Shown here in pieces: positions 53,424 to 62,594 of a DNA stretch of 64,000 nucleotides. This DNA is from Clostridiales bacterium (GTDB lineage: Bacteria > Bacillota > Clostridia > Lachnospirales > Lachnospiraceae): the NCBI GenBank assembly GCA_021203365.1, contig JAJQBI010000030.1, positions 124,001-188,000 on the forward strand, written 5' to 3'. The translations under genes were made by a program, and so were the position numbers. Each line of letters opens with the position of its first letter. Positions within the stretch are counted from its first letter, which is position 1. Under the pieces are notes generated by a model, which worked only from the letters and a program-made list of their open reading frames with translations, ran no database searches and was not told the DNA's origin.

Positions 53424-54443
53424 TTATTCAGCAAGCAGCTTGCCAAAATGCTTGATGGTACGAACCATCTGGCTGGTATAGGAGTTCTCATTGTCATACC
53501 AGGAAACTACCTGAACCTCGGTGGTTCCGTTGTCAAGCGGAAGAACCATGGTCTGGGTGGCATCAAACAGAGAGCCATAGGTCATGCCAACGATATCGCT
53601 GGAAACGATCTCATCCTCGTTGTATCCGAAGGACTCGTTGGAAGCAGCCTTCATAGCCGCGTTGATCTGATCCTTGGTAACCTCTCCCTCAACAACCGCG
53701 GTAAGGATGGTTGTAGAACCGGTGGGGGTGGGAACACGCTGTGCGGAGCCGATCAGCTTGCCGTTCAGCTCGGGGATAACAAGGCCGATTGCCTTCGCTG
53801 CGCCGGTGCTGTTGGGAACGATGTTCACAGCCGCGGCACGGGATCTTCTCAGATCGCCCTTTCTCTGCGGTCCGTCCAGAGTCATCTGGTCGCCGGTGTA
53901 AGCGTGAATGGTGCACATGATACCGGATTTGATCGGTGCGCAGTCATTCAGAGCCTTCGCCATAGGTGCAAGGCAGTTGGTGGTGCAGGAAGCAGCGGAA
54001 ATAATCTTGTCTTCCTTGGTCAGGCCCGCATGGTTAACATTGTAAACGATGGTGGGAAGGTCGTTGCCGGCCGGAGCGGAGATGATAACATGCTTCGCGC
54101 CTGCGTCGATATGCGCCTGAGCCTTTGCCTTGGAGGTATAGAAGCCTGTGCACTCAAGAACAACGTCTACGCCGATCTCGCCCCAGGGAAGCTCGTCCGC
54201 TTTCGCCTTCGCATAGATCTTGATCTCCTTGCCGTCTACGGTGATGGAGTCCTCTCCGGCAACTACGGTATCGCAGAGAGCATATCTGCCCTGTGTGGAG
54301 TCATATTTCAGCAAGTGAGCCAGCATCTTCGGGGATGTCAGGTCGTTAATCGCTACGATCTCAAATCCTTCTGCGCCGAACATCTGACGGAACGCAAGAC
54401 GGCCGATACGTCCAAATCCATTAATTGCAACTTTTACTGCCAT
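53424..54443 (-). CDS. gap: Glyceraldehyde-3-phosphate dehydrogenase
   Basis: 339 residues. NAD site [16 protein letters not shown], catalytic Cys in [13 protein letters not shown], phosphate-site [21 protein letters not shown], and [15 protein letters not shown] at the end. The NAD-dependent glycolytic form. It sits first in gap-pgk-tpiA. Confidence 0.98.
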   Translation of the reverse strand: MAVKVAINGFGRIGRLAFRQMFGAEGFEIVAINDLTSPKMLAHLLKYDSTQGRYALCDTVVAGEDSITVDGKEIKIYAKAKADELPWGEIGVDVVLECTGFYTSKAKAQAHIDAGAKHVIISAPAGNDLPTIVYNVNHAGLTKEDKIISAASCTTNCLAPMAKALNDCAPIKSGIMCTIHAYTGDQMTLDGPQRKGDLRRSRAAAVNIVPNSTGAAKAIGLVIPELNGKLIGSAQRVPTPTGSTTILTAVVEGEVTKDQINAAMKAASNESFGYNEDEIVSSDIVGMTYGSLFDATQTMVLPLDNGTTEVQVVSWYDNENSYTSQMVRTIKHFGKLLAE

Positions 54444-54519
54444 GATTAATTCCTCCTATGAATTGAATGGGTGTATTTACGTCCCTAACCGCAGTTAAGG
54501 AAGCGCCAACCTATATGGT

Positions 54520-54548
54520 ATTGTACCGAATCTCCGGGGAAAATTCAA
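54520..54548 (-). promoter_or_regulatory. Promoter of the glycolytic operon
   Basis: Minus strand: -35 TTGAAT (54543-54548), 17-base spacer, -10 TACAAT (54520-54525), about 75 bases upstream of the gap start. Confidence 0.78.
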
Positions 54549-54646
54549 GACTATTTTGGAAAAAACCCGTCAAAAACATCACAAAAAGCCGCCGGTTCAT
54601 GGTATACTCCATATAAAACCTGTAATGAAAGAAAGGAAGATCTCCT

Positions 54647-55465
54647 ATGAACCACGAAATCCGATGGGACTGCCATATGCACTCCTCTTTTTCCGCGGAC
54701 TCAGATACCCCCATGGAGGAGATGATCCAAAAAGCCTCGCAGCTTGGGCTTTCCGGAATCTGCTTTACCGAGCATCTGGATCCGGACTACCCGGATACCC
54801 CGGACGGTCTTGCATTTGCTCTGGATATTCCCGCCTACAGAGAGAAGCTTTCCGCCCTTTCCCGGAAATGGGCGCAGAAGCCGGAGGTTCTTTACGGCAT
54901 TGAATATGGGCTGCAGCCGCATCTGGCAGAGTCCTTTCGCAGGCTTGTCCGCGAGGAAGATTTTGATTTTGTCATCGGCTCATCCCACGCCGTACACGGA
55001 TACGACCCCTACTACCCCCAGTTTTTTCAGAACCGCAAAGAATCCCGGTGTTATATGGAATACTTCGAATCCATCCTGGAAAATCTTCCGTATTACGACG
55101 ACATAGACGTATACGGACATCTGGATTATATTGTCCGCTATGGCCCCTCCAGAAACCGTTATTACTCCTACGGCCGGTATAAGAACATTCTGGATGAAAT
55201 TCTGCGGACTCTGCGGAAAAAAAACATCGGTCTTGAGCTGAATACCGGCGGCTATAAAAGCGGCCTTGAGCAGCCCAATCCCTGTCCGGCCATCCTGCGC
55301 CGCTACCGGGAGATGGGCGGGGAAATCGTCACCGTGGGGGCGGACGCCCATTCCCCGGAATTTATCGGCCATGAATTTGAAAAGGCAGCCGAGATCCTCC
55401 GGGAATGCGGTTTCCGGTATTACACGGTTTTCCGAAAAAGAAAGCCGGAATTTTACAGACTTTAA
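54647..55465 (+). CDS. hisJ: PHP-family histidinol-phosphatase
   Basis: 272 residues. PHP metal motifs are WDCHMHSSFSADSDTPMEEM, ICFTEHLD, GIEYGLQP, VIGSSHAVHG, YGHLDYIVRYGP, ELNTGGYK and VTVGADAHSPEFIGHEF. This is the HisK/HisJ group that dephosphorylates histidinol phosphate. There are no other histidine genes in the window. The start follows GAAAGGAAGATCTCCT. Its terminator has been pushed 192 bases away by the MITE-like element. Confidence 0.87.
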   Translation: MNHEIRWDCHMHSSFSADSDTPMEEMIQKASQLGLSGICFTEHLDPDYPDTPDGLAFALDIPAYREKLSALSRKWAQKPEVLYGIEYGLQPHLAESFRRLVREEDFDFVIGSSHAVHGYDPYYPQFFQNRKESRCYMEYFESILENLPYYDDIDVYGHLDYIVRYGPSRNRYYSYGRYKNILDEILRTLRKKNIGLELNTGGYKSGLEQPNPCPAILRRYREMGGEIVTVGADAHSPEFIGHEFEKAAEILRECGFRYYTVFRKRKPEFYRL

Positions 55466-55468
55466 AAG

Positions 55469-55660
55469 TTACTATTCACAGCCGACTTTGAGCAGGCAGA
55501 TGGAACCGTTAAGCTTGCTTATAAGGTTCCATCTGCCTGCTCAAAGTTGGATGGAATCAGTCACTTCCCCCACATAAGCAATCTTAGCTGCGTAAGCAGC
55601 GAGAAAGCACGCGTAACGGGCGGGATTGCGCATGTGAGGGGAAGCGGCTGTGAATAGTAA
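55469..55660. mobile_element. MITE-like palindromic element, 192 bp
   Basis: Terminal inverted repeats TTACTATTCACAGCCG and CGGCTGTGAATAGTAA (16 bp, perfect) enclose two nested stems: a perfect 23-bp stem (55485-55507 with 55525-55547) and CTTCCCCCACAT/ATGTGAGGGGAAG (55564-55575 with 55632-55644). It has no ORF. CTTTAAAAG flanks it on the left directly (55460-55468) and on the right after one base (55662-55670), like a 9-bp target duplication. It lies between the hisJ stop codon and its terminator. Confidence 0.8.
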
Positions 55661-55670
55661 CCTTTAAAAG

Positions 55671-55703
55671 ACCGCCGGACGCCTCTTTTGGCGGTCCGGC
55701 GGT
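55671..55703. terminator. Bidirectional terminator, hisJ / P-type ATPase
   Basis: ACCGCCGGACGCC pairs with GGCGGTCCGGCGGT (one bulge) around TCTTTT. It is T-flanked on both strands, between convergent genes. Confidence 0.85.
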
Positions 55704-55721
55704 TCTTTTCTGTAAGTTGTT

Positions 55722-58169
55722 TCATTCCCCGGCATTTTCCCGGGCTCTTCGCCGCAGTCTCTTTTTCAGCATGAAAAGTCTTCCGCCCTCCCGGTCCAGG
55801 GAATTGGCGTAAAGCTTCTGAATCCACTGCGTGATCACCTCGATCACAGCCGGTGAGAAGATCATCAGCAGGAACACCAGAATAATCATGCCGAATTCCA
55901 GGGAACCCAGCTCCAGAATATCCTGGAAAATCACCGCTGTGCCAAAGAAAATCAGCTGCATGGCGTAAATTATCACCTTCCGGTAGGTGGTCAGCGGAGA
56001 ATAGACGGTTTTCAGGGCAGCCATGTAATTCCAGCCCGTTACAAGCACACAGGCGGTATTAAGCATCTCGTTGGACAGGTAGATATTCTTACATACCAGA
56101 ACAATAGTAAACACGCAGCCGGTTATGGTTACGGCGGCCGGAAAAGCGTTCATAAACACATGGCGCAGGAAGGTATTGTCAATCTTCTGATAATTGTTCT
56201 CCTGGGACAGGAGAAAGGTGGGCACTCCCACCGCGCAGGCACTGATCAGGGACATCTGAATGGGCTCAAAGGGATAGGCCTCCCCAAACAGAATGGTAAG
56301 GAGCGAGAGCAGCACGGAAAAAATCGTCTTAATCAGGAACATGGAGGCCGCAGTGCGGATGTTGTTCACAACCCGGCGTCCCTGATTCACAATGTGGGGC
56401 ATCGAGGCAAAATTGGAATCCAGAAGCACCACATTGGCAATATTTTTTGCAGCGTCACTGCCCTCCGCCATAGCGATGCTGCAGTCCGCCTCCTTCAGAG
56501 CCAGGACATCGTTGACACCATCTCCGGTCATGGCCACTGTGTGCCCCTGTGATTTCAGGGAACGGACCATGGCCCGCTTCTGCTGAGGCGTCACCCGGCC
56601 GAAGACGCTGTAATTGGCCATGGCCTCATCCATCTCTTCCTGGGTGGTCAGCACAGAAGCATCCACGTACCGCTCCGCGTTTTTCAGCCCCGCCTTCTGG
56701 GCAATCACCGAGACGGTCACCGGATCATCCCCGGAAATCACCTTCAGATCCACTCCCTGGTCCGCAAAAAACTGCAGAGTTTCCGGCGCCTCGGCGCGGA
56801 TCACGTCTGTGAGAATCAGAAGGCCTGTGGGCTCCAGATCCTCCGGTATCCCTATATGATCCATCTGCGCAGGGCTGTGCGCCAGCACCAGCACCCGGTA
56901 CCCCTTGGCCGCATAGGAGGCACAGACCGGACCCAGCTCCCCATACCCTTCCGGAAACAGGAACTGAGCCGCGCCCATCAGATAGGTGCCTTCTCCCTGG
57001 AAGGAAACTCCGCTGTACTTCCGGTCCGAAGAAAAGGGAATCAGGAAATCCGGAGTCATATCCTGCCATAGGGGAAATTTTTTCCGCAGGGCGTCGGTGG
57101 TGGCGTTCTGATCCTGCAGCGCGTGCAGAAGATTCCCCATCACCCGGGCAATTTCCCGGTATCGGCCGGTTTCCTCAGACAGTCCACAGGGGGCCTTACT
57201 TTTTGAACCATCTTCCTCCGGAATTTCGGCCGGCGGCCATTCTTCCACCATCTCCACACACATGGAGCCTTCCGTGATGGTTCCGGTTTTGTCCAGACAC
57301 AGCGTATCCACGCGGGCCAGCGTCTCAATGCAGAAAAGCTCCTGCACCAGGGTCTTTCTCTGCGCAAGGTACAGCGCTCCCAGAGTCAGCGTCACACTGG
57401 TGAGAAGCACAAGTCCCTCCGGGATCATACCCAGAACCCCGGAGGTCATGTTTACCGCAGAATCCCGAAAGCTGTCCCCCACAATCACATACTGCTTATA
57501 GAAGAGCAGAATGCCCAGAGGCACAATGATAATGCTGATCACCTTCAGAATAATATTGATGGAATTGCGAAGCTCCGAATTATGCTGCTTAAATTCCCGG
57601 GCCTCGCTGGTAATCTGAGAGGCGTAATTCTCACTTCCCACATGAACCACACGGCAGCAGGCCTGTCCAGAGGTGACAAAACTGCCGGAAAACAGGGAAT
57701 CCCCCGGATTTTTCTGCATATTGTCCGCCTCCCCGGTAAGAAGAGACTCATTGACCTCCAGGCTTCCCTCCAGAACCTCTGCGTCCGCCGGCACCTGATC
57801 TCCGGTTTTCAGATAGATACAGTCGTCCACAACCAGCTTTTCTGTGGAGATGCTCCATTTTTTTCCTTCCCGGAGAACCACGGTCTTGCTCTCCGTCAGA
57901 ATCGACAGCTTATCAATCGTTCTTTTCGCCCGGATCTCCTGAAAAATACCGATGGCCGTGTTGACCACCATAATGCATACAAACATGGCGTTCTTATAAG
58001 ACCCGACAAGGAGCACCAGGATTACCAGCACGATGTTCAGAAAGTTAAAGAATGTGAGCGTATTCTCCCGGATAATCTGCCCGTACGTCCTGGTGTTCGG
58101 ATTCTCATTGGAATTCACCCTGCCCTGGGCAATGCGTTCCTGTACCTCTTCGTTTGTAAGTCCTGTCAT
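55722..58169 (-). CDS. Cation-transporting P-type ATPase
   Basis: 815 residues. The A-domain is SLEVNESLLTGEADN; helix 4 has SGVLGMIPEGLVLLTSVTL; the phosphorylation site is CLDKTGTITEG; the hinge is MTGDGVNDVLALKEADCSIAMAEGSDAAKNIANVVLLDSNF. Ten helices are predicted. There is no N-terminal metal-binding Cys motif. The IPEGL helix and overall length resemble CtpE-like calcium P-type ATPases rather than heavy-metal types; the ion is not certain. It follows nifU with a 57-base gap. Confidence 0.87.
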   Translation of the reverse strand: MTGLTNEEVQERIAQGRVNSNENPNTRTYGQIIRENTLTFFNFLNIVLVILVLLVGSYKNAMFVCIMVVNTAIGIFQEIRAKRTIDKLSILTESKTVVLREGKKWSISTEKLVVDDCIYLKTGDQVPADAEVLEGSLEVNESLLTGEADNMQKNPGDSLFSGSFVTSGQACCRVVHVGSENYASQITSEAREFKQHNSELRNSINIILKVISIIIVPLGILLFYKQYVIVGDSFRDSAVNMTSGVLGMIPEGLVLLTSVTLTLGALYLAQRKTLVQELFCIETLARVDTLCLDKTGTITEGSMCVEMVEEWPPAEIPEEDGSKSKAPCGLSEETGRYREIARVMGNLLHALQDQNATTDALRKKFPLWQDMTPDFLIPFSSDRKYSGVSFQGEGTYLMGAAQFLFPEGYGELGPVCASYAAKGYRVLVLAHSPAQMDHIGIPEDLEPTGLLILTDVIRAEAPETLQFFADQGVDLKVISGDDPVTVSVIAQKAGLKNAERYVDASVLTTQEEMDEAMANYSVFGRVTPQQKRAMVRSLKSQGHTVAMTGDGVNDVLALKEADCSIAMAEGSDAAKNIANVVLLDSNFASMPHIVNQGRRVVNNIRTAASMFLIKTIFSVLLSLLTILFGEAYPFEPIQMSLISACAVGVPTFLLSQENNYQKIDNTFLRHVFMNAFPAAVTITGCVFTIVLVCKNIYLSNEMLNTACVLVTGWNYMAALKTVYSPLTTYRKVIIYAMQLIFFGTAVIFQDILELGSLEFGMIILVFLLMIFSPAVIEVITQWIQKLYANSLDREGGRLFMLKKRLRRRARENAGE

Positions 58170-58226
58170 ATTTTCCCCGTTTTACTGTCCTTTCCAATGA
58201 CTCTGCCGCGGGCTGTGGTTTCTGTT

Positions 58227-58667
58227 TTAATAATCTTCCTCTTCCTCTCCTTCGTGGATATCCGACTTCGGCCTGGCCAGACCTTCGATGACAATGTGAT
58301 GCTTCTGGGCGTAATCCCACAGGGCTGCGTGAATGGCCTCCTCCGCCAGCAAAGAGCAGTGCACCTTCACAGGGGGAAGGCCGTCCAGAGCCTCCATCAC
58401 CGCCTTATTTGTCACAGCCATGGCCTCCTCAATGGTTTTTCCCATAACCATCTCTGTGGCCATGCTGCTGGTGGCCACAGCGGCCCCGCAGCCAAAGGTC
58501 TTAAACTTACAGTCCCGGATGACATGTGTCTCCTCATCAATATCCAGAAAGATTCTCATAATATCGCCGCACTTTGCGTTGCCCACGGTTCCAACGCCGC
58601 TGGCGTTCTCAATCTCACCCACGTTTCTGGGATGCTGGAAATGATCCATTACCTTTTCACTATACAT
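58227..58667 (-). CDS. nifU: Iron-sulfur cluster assembly scaffold (IscU/NifU N-terminal)
   Basis: 146 residues. The three cluster-binding Cys are in VGNAKCGDIM, KTFGCGAAVATSS and KVHCSLLAEEAI, with the scaffold opening MYSEKVMDHFQHPRNVGEI. It assembles a 2Fe-2S cluster with sulfur from the cysteine desulfurase encoded immediately upstream, 29 bases away. The C-terminal tail PKSDIHEGEEEEDY is acidic. Confidence 0.93.
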   Translation of the reverse strand: MYSEKVMDHFQHPRNVGEIENASGVGTVGNAKCGDIMRIFLDIDEETHVIRDCKFKTFGCGAAVATSSMATEMVMGKTIEEAMAVTNKAVMEALDGLPPVKVHCSLLAEEAIHAALWDYAQKHHIVIEGLARPKSDIHEGEEEEDY

Positions 58668-58696
58668 ATTTTATCTCTCCTGACAAGTGTTTTTAT

Positions 58697-59884
58697 TTAT
58701 TTTTTCTTTTTTTTCATAAAATCTTCATACAATGGGGACATATTCCGCAGGTTCTGCACAATCTCCTTCAGGCGGTCTGCCACAAAATCCACGTCTTCCA
58801 GCGTAGTCTCCTCTGAAAGTGTGAGGCGCACGGAGCCGTGGGCCGTCTCGTGGGGCAGACCAATGGCCAGAAGCACATGAGACGGATCCAGTGATCCGGA
58901 GGTGCAGGCGGAACCGCTGGACGCACAGACGCCGAAGCTGTCCAGCATCAGCAGCAGGGATTCCCCCTCTACAAACTGAAAACTGACATTTACATTATTG
59001 GGCAGGCGCTTTGCCGGATCTCCATTCAGACGCACATAAGGAATTTCCCCGCACAGACGCGCAATCAGGTGATCCCGAAGACGGGTCTCCTTTTCCGCCC
59101 GCTCCTCCATGGTTTCTGCGGCCCGTCTGGCGGCCGCCCCATAGCCCACGATCCCCGGAACATTCTCGGTTCCCGCCCGGCGCTTCCTCTCCTGTGCCCC
59201 GCCATGTACAAAGGAACGGATCTTCACTCCCTTACGGATGTAAAGGAAGCCGATTCCCTTGGGCCCGTTGATCTTATGGGCACTTGAGCTGAGCATATCG
59301 ATGTTGTATTCATCCACCCCAATGGGCACCTGCCCAAAGGCCTGCACCGCGTCTGTGTGGAAAAGGATCCCGTGCTTCCGGGCGATCCTGCCGATCTCCT
59401 TTACGGGCTCAATCGTCCCGATCTCGTTATTGGCAAACATGACAGAGATCAGGATCGTCTCCGGTGTGATGGCCTTCTCAAGCTCCTCCGGCCGTACCAG
59501 TCCGTTCTCATCCACATCCAGATAAGTAATCCTCGCCCCCCGCTGCTTCTCAAGATATTCACAGGTATGAAGAATCGCATGATGCTCAATCTTTGTAGTG
59601 ATGATGTGATTGCCCCTGGAGCTATACGCCTCAAAGGCCGCCTTCAGCGCCCAGTTGTCCGCCTCTGACCCTCCGGCGGTAAAATAGATTTCCTCCTTCT
59701 TCGCCCCAAGGACATCCGCGATCTGCCCCCGGGCTTCTGCGATCGCCGCCTTGCTTTTCCCTGCAAAATCATAGACACTGGACGGGTTCCCGTAATATTC
59801 CGAGAAATAGGGCAGCATGGCCTGCACCACCTCCGGCGCGGTCTTCGTGGTCGCCGCGTTATCCAGATAAATCATTTTTCCCAT
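58697..59884 (-). CDS. nifS: Cysteine desulfurase
   Basis: 395 residues. MIYLDNAATTKTAPEV is the opening, FTAGGSEADNWALKA the PLP phosphate site, SSAHKINGPKGIGFLYIRKG carries the PLP Lys, and CASSGSACTSGSLDPSHVLLAIGL carries the catalytic Cys loop. The Lys-rich C-terminus (FMKKKKK) is unusual but short. It provides persulfide sulfur to the NifU scaffold. Start after AAGGAGGAAATAA. Confidence 0.95.
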   Translation of the reverse strand: MGKMIYLDNAATTKTAPEVVQAMLPYFSEYYGNPSSVYDFAGKSKAAIAEARGQIADVLGAKKEEIYFTAGGSEADNWALKAAFEAYSSRGNHIITTKIEHHAILHTCEYLEKQRGARITYLDVDENGLVRPEELEKAITPETILISVMFANNEIGTIEPVKEIGRIARKHGILFHTDAVQAFGQVPIGVDEYNIDMLSSSAHKINGPKGIGFLYIRKGVKIRSFVHGGAQERKRRAGTENVPGIVGYGAAARRAAETMEERAEKETRLRDHLIARLCGEIPYVRLNGDPAKRLPNNVNVSFQFVEGESLLLMLDSFGVCASSGSACTSGSLDPSHVLLAIGLPHETAHGSVRLTLSEETTLEDVDFVADRLKEIVQNLRNMSPLYEDFMKKKKK

Positions 59885-60049
59885 TTATTTCCTCCTTACC
59901 TGGCCGAACAGCCAGACTATATTCTCACCGACACTGCTTTTTTAATTCCCAGTATTTCCCTAGGTTTTTCGAGACCAGTCTAACAGATTCCGGAAGTTCT
60001 GTCAAGGCGGTTTCACACATATACTGTAAAAAAACGTGGAATTCCATCT

Positions 60050-61456
60050 ATGTCCAGAAAATCCTTTTTCAGAGAAACGCTGATCCTCACCGGGTCCGGC
60101 ATTCTGTGCCGGGTTCTGGGATTCTTCTATAGGATATTCCTCTCCCGGCACATTGGTGCGGAAGGGATCGGTCTGTATCACCTCACTCTTCCCATCCAGT
60201 CCGTGGTTCTTTCCCTGAGTGCGGCCGGTATCTCCCCGGCTCTTTCCCGGCTGATCGCCTCCCTGAATGCAGGCGGAAAGGAAAAGGATGCCAGAGACTG
60301 CCTGGTTCTTGGCTGCGCCGTCTCTGCTCTTCTCTGTGCCCTGGCAGGCTTTTTCCTGTACCAGGGCGCAGACTTTTTTGCCATCCGGCTCCTGGGGGAA
60401 AGCCGCACAGCACCGCTGATCCGGCTCCTGGCCGCAGGACTTCCCTTTAACGCCATCCACACCTGTATTGCCAGCGATTCCTATGCGCGAAAAAAAGCGG
60501 TCCTTCCCTCTGCCGCGCAGCTCCTTGAACAGGTTGCCCGGATCGCCGTCTCCATCCTTTTATGGCAGATTTTTCTCGCGGAAGGCCGGGAGGTAACCGC
60601 CGTGATCGCGGCGGGCGGAGCTCTGGCCGGGGAAGCTCTCAGTGCCCTTTTCTTCCTTTTTTCCGAAGGAATTCTGTTTCAGAGGGCAGGCTATTCCCCA
60701 CGGAGAATTACAGATGGGCCAGAGAAGCTCCGGAGGATTTTTTTCCTCTCCACTCCCATATCCGCCAACCGGATCCTGCTTTCCCTTCTCACCGGAGCGG
60801 AGACCGTACTGATTCCCCAGATGCTGGTGCGCGCCGGCATGGGCTCCGCAGAAGCCCTTCAGGTCTATGGCATTTTTACGGGAATGGCGCTTCCTCTCAT
60901 TCTTTTTCCCTCCACGGTCACCGGTTCCGCCTCTGTAATGCTTATGCCTTCTGTGGCGGAGTTTCAGGCGCAGGGATATAAAAAACGGATTCGGTCAGTC
61001 ACCGGACAGACCCTGCAGGCCTGCCTTCTTCTGGGATTCGGCTGCTTCGGAATCTTTTTTCTTTTTGGAGAGACTCTGGGCCGGATTCTGTTTTCCAGCG
61101 CCACGGCAGGAATATACATACGCACCATGTCCTATATGTGTCCCTTTCTTTACCTCAACACCGCTCTCTCCAGCATTCTCCACGGACTTGGAAAGCCGGG
61201 CCGGTGTCTGATCCACAGCGCCCTGAGTGTCCTGACACGCATTGGCTTTGTCGTTTTCGCGGTTCCGTCCATGGGAATCCGCGGCTGTCTGTACGGGATT
61301 CTGTGCGGTGAGCTCCTCCAGAGCGGTCTGCATCTTTGGGCCCTGCGGAATTTAACTATCGACAATCCCCCGAAAATCGTATATAATGAATCCCGGTTAA
61401 GTCAGAACCATACAGATTCATACAAAGGAGTGGAAAAATGGGATTCGAATTTATAA
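60050..61456 (+). CDS. SpoVB-like polysaccharide/lipid flippase family protein
   Basis: 468 residues with about 13-14 helices: MSRKSFFRETLILTGSGILCRVLGFFYRIFLSRHIGAEGIGLYHLTLPI is the SpoVB/MurJ-MVF opening. SpoVB is required for spore cortex formation, probably by moving lipid-linked intermediates. The ribosome site is weak (GGAATT). The last residues overlap the start of the DAHP synthase gene by 19 bases, and the promoter of that gene lies inside this coding region. Confidence 0.83.
   Translation: MSRKSFFRETLILTGSGILCRVLGFFYRIFLSRHIGAEGIGLYHLTLPIQSVVLSLSAAGISPALSRLIASLNAGGKEKDARDCLVLGCAVSALLCALAGFFLYQGADFFAIRLLGESRTAPLIRLLAAGLPFNAIHTCIASDSYARKKAVLPSAAQLLEQVARIAVSILLWQIFLAEGREVTAVIAAGGALAGEALSALFFLFSEGILFQRAGYSPRRITDGPEKLRRIFFLSTPISANRILLSLLTGAETVLIPQMLVRAGMGSAEALQVYGIFTGMALPLILFPSTVTGSASVMLMPSVAEFQAQGYKKRIRSVTGQTLQACLLLGFGCFGIFFLFGETLGRILFSSATAGIYIRTMSYMCPFLYLNTALSSILHGLGKPGRCLIHSALSVLTRIGFVVFAVPSMGIRGCLYGILCGELLQSGLHLWALRNLTIDNPPKIVYNESRLSQNHTDSYKGVEKWDSNL
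61359..61387 (+). promoter_or_regulatory. Promoter of the DAHP synthase gene, inside spoVB
   Basis: -35 TCGACA, 17-base spacer, -10 TATAAT, about 50 bases before the start codon. It would uncouple aromatic synthesis from the sporulation-type gene upstream. Confidence 0.65.
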
Positions 61457-62472
61457 AGAAGCTGCCTACACCCGAGGAAATCCGCAATCAATATCCCATC
61501 GATGAAGATATAAGAACATTAAAAGAAGCGCGGGATCAGGAGATAAAGGACGTTTTCACAGGGAAATCCGACCGTTTTATCGTCATCATCGGGCCCTGCT
61601 CCGCGGACAACGCGGACGCAGTTCTGGATTACCTCACCCGTCTTCGCAGGGTTCAGGATAAGATTCAGGATAAGGTACTGATAATACCAAGGGTCTACAC
61701 CAATAAGCCCCGCACTACCGGGGAAGGCTACAAGGGAATGCTCCACCAGCCGGACCCGGAGAAAAAGCCAAGCCTTCTGGCCGGTCTGGTGGCCATCCGG
61801 AAGATGCACATGCGCGCCATTAAGGAAAGCCGGTTCACCTGCGCGGACGAAATGCTTTATCCTGAAAATTACCGCTACCTGTCGGACCTTCTTTCCTATG
61901 TAGCTGTAGGTGCCCGATCCGTGGAGGATCAGCAGCACAGACTGACGGTCAGCGGTATGGATGTACCTGCGGGCATGAAAAATCCCACCAGCGGGGATCT
62001 GAGCGTGATGCTGAACTCCATTGTGGCCGCCCAGGGCGCCCATCGCTTTATTTACCGCAGCTGGGAGGTGGAGACCACCGGCAATCCCCTGGCTCACGCC
62101 ATTCTTCGCGGCGCTGTAAATAAGCACGGAGACGCCATCCCCAATTATCACTATGAGGATCTTCGCCTTCTGTCCGATAAATATCAGAAAAAGAACCTGA
62201 AAAACCCGGCGGTTATTGTGGATGTCAATCATTCCAACTCCAACAAGCAGTATGAGCAGCAGATCCGCATTACCAGCGAGGTGCTTCACAGCCGCAGGGT
62301 GGACCCGGAGCTGAACACCCTGGTCAAAGGGCTTATGATTGAAAGCTATCTTGAGCCGGGCAACCAGAAAATCGGCGTTGGAGAACATATTTACGGAAAA
62401 TCCATCACAGACGCCTGCCTGGGCTGGGAAGAGTCCGAGCGTCTCCTCTACACCATCGCAGAGATGTGCTGA
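61438..62472 (+). CDS. 3-deoxy-7-phosphoheptulonate synthase (AroFGH type)
   Basis: 344 residues. The class I type alpha motifs are present: VIIGPCSADN, PRVYTNKPRTTGEGYKGMLHQPD, VGARSVEDQQHR, SGMDVPAGMKNPTSGDL, VDVNHSNSNKQYEQQ and GLMIESYLEPGNQK. It condenses PEP and erythrose-4-phosphate in the first shikimate step. The N-terminal helix needed for feedback binding in E. coli enzymes is present. Start after AAAGGAGTGGAAAA. Standing alone, it is not next to other aro genes here. Confidence 0.95.
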   Translation: MGFEFIKKLPTPEEIRNQYPIDEDIRTLKEARDQEIKDVFTGKSDRFIVIIGPCSADNADAVLDYLTRLRRVQDKIQDKVLIIPRVYTNKPRTTGEGYKGMLHQPDPEKKPSLLAGLVAIRKMHMRAIKESRFTCADEMLYPENYRYLSDLLSYVAVGARSVEDQQHRLTVSGMDVPAGMKNPTSGDLSVMLNSIVAAQGAHRFIYRSWEVETTGNPLAHAILRGAVNKHGDAIPNYHYEDLRLLSDKYQKKNLKNPAVIVDVNHSNSNKQYEQQIRITSEVLHSRRVDPELNTLVKGLMIESYLEPGNQKIGVGEHIYGKSITDACLGWEESERLLYTIAEMC

Positions 62473-62487
62473 CCGGATTCACGAAAC

Positions 62488-62538
62488 AAAAAAGACGTTT
62501 CTGTCCCCCTCAATATGAGGATAAGAAACGTCTTTTTT
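62488..62538 (+). terminator. Terminator of the DAHP synthase gene
   Basis: AAAAAAGACGTTTCT and AGAAACGTCTTTTTT form a 15-bp stem with T-run; usable on both strands, facing the convergent xerD gene. Confidence 0.92.
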
Positions 62539-62594
62539 CGATCTTTCATTCTGTTGTCTCAGGTTCAGAGCGGATTCCCGCAAAAAAACTGCCC

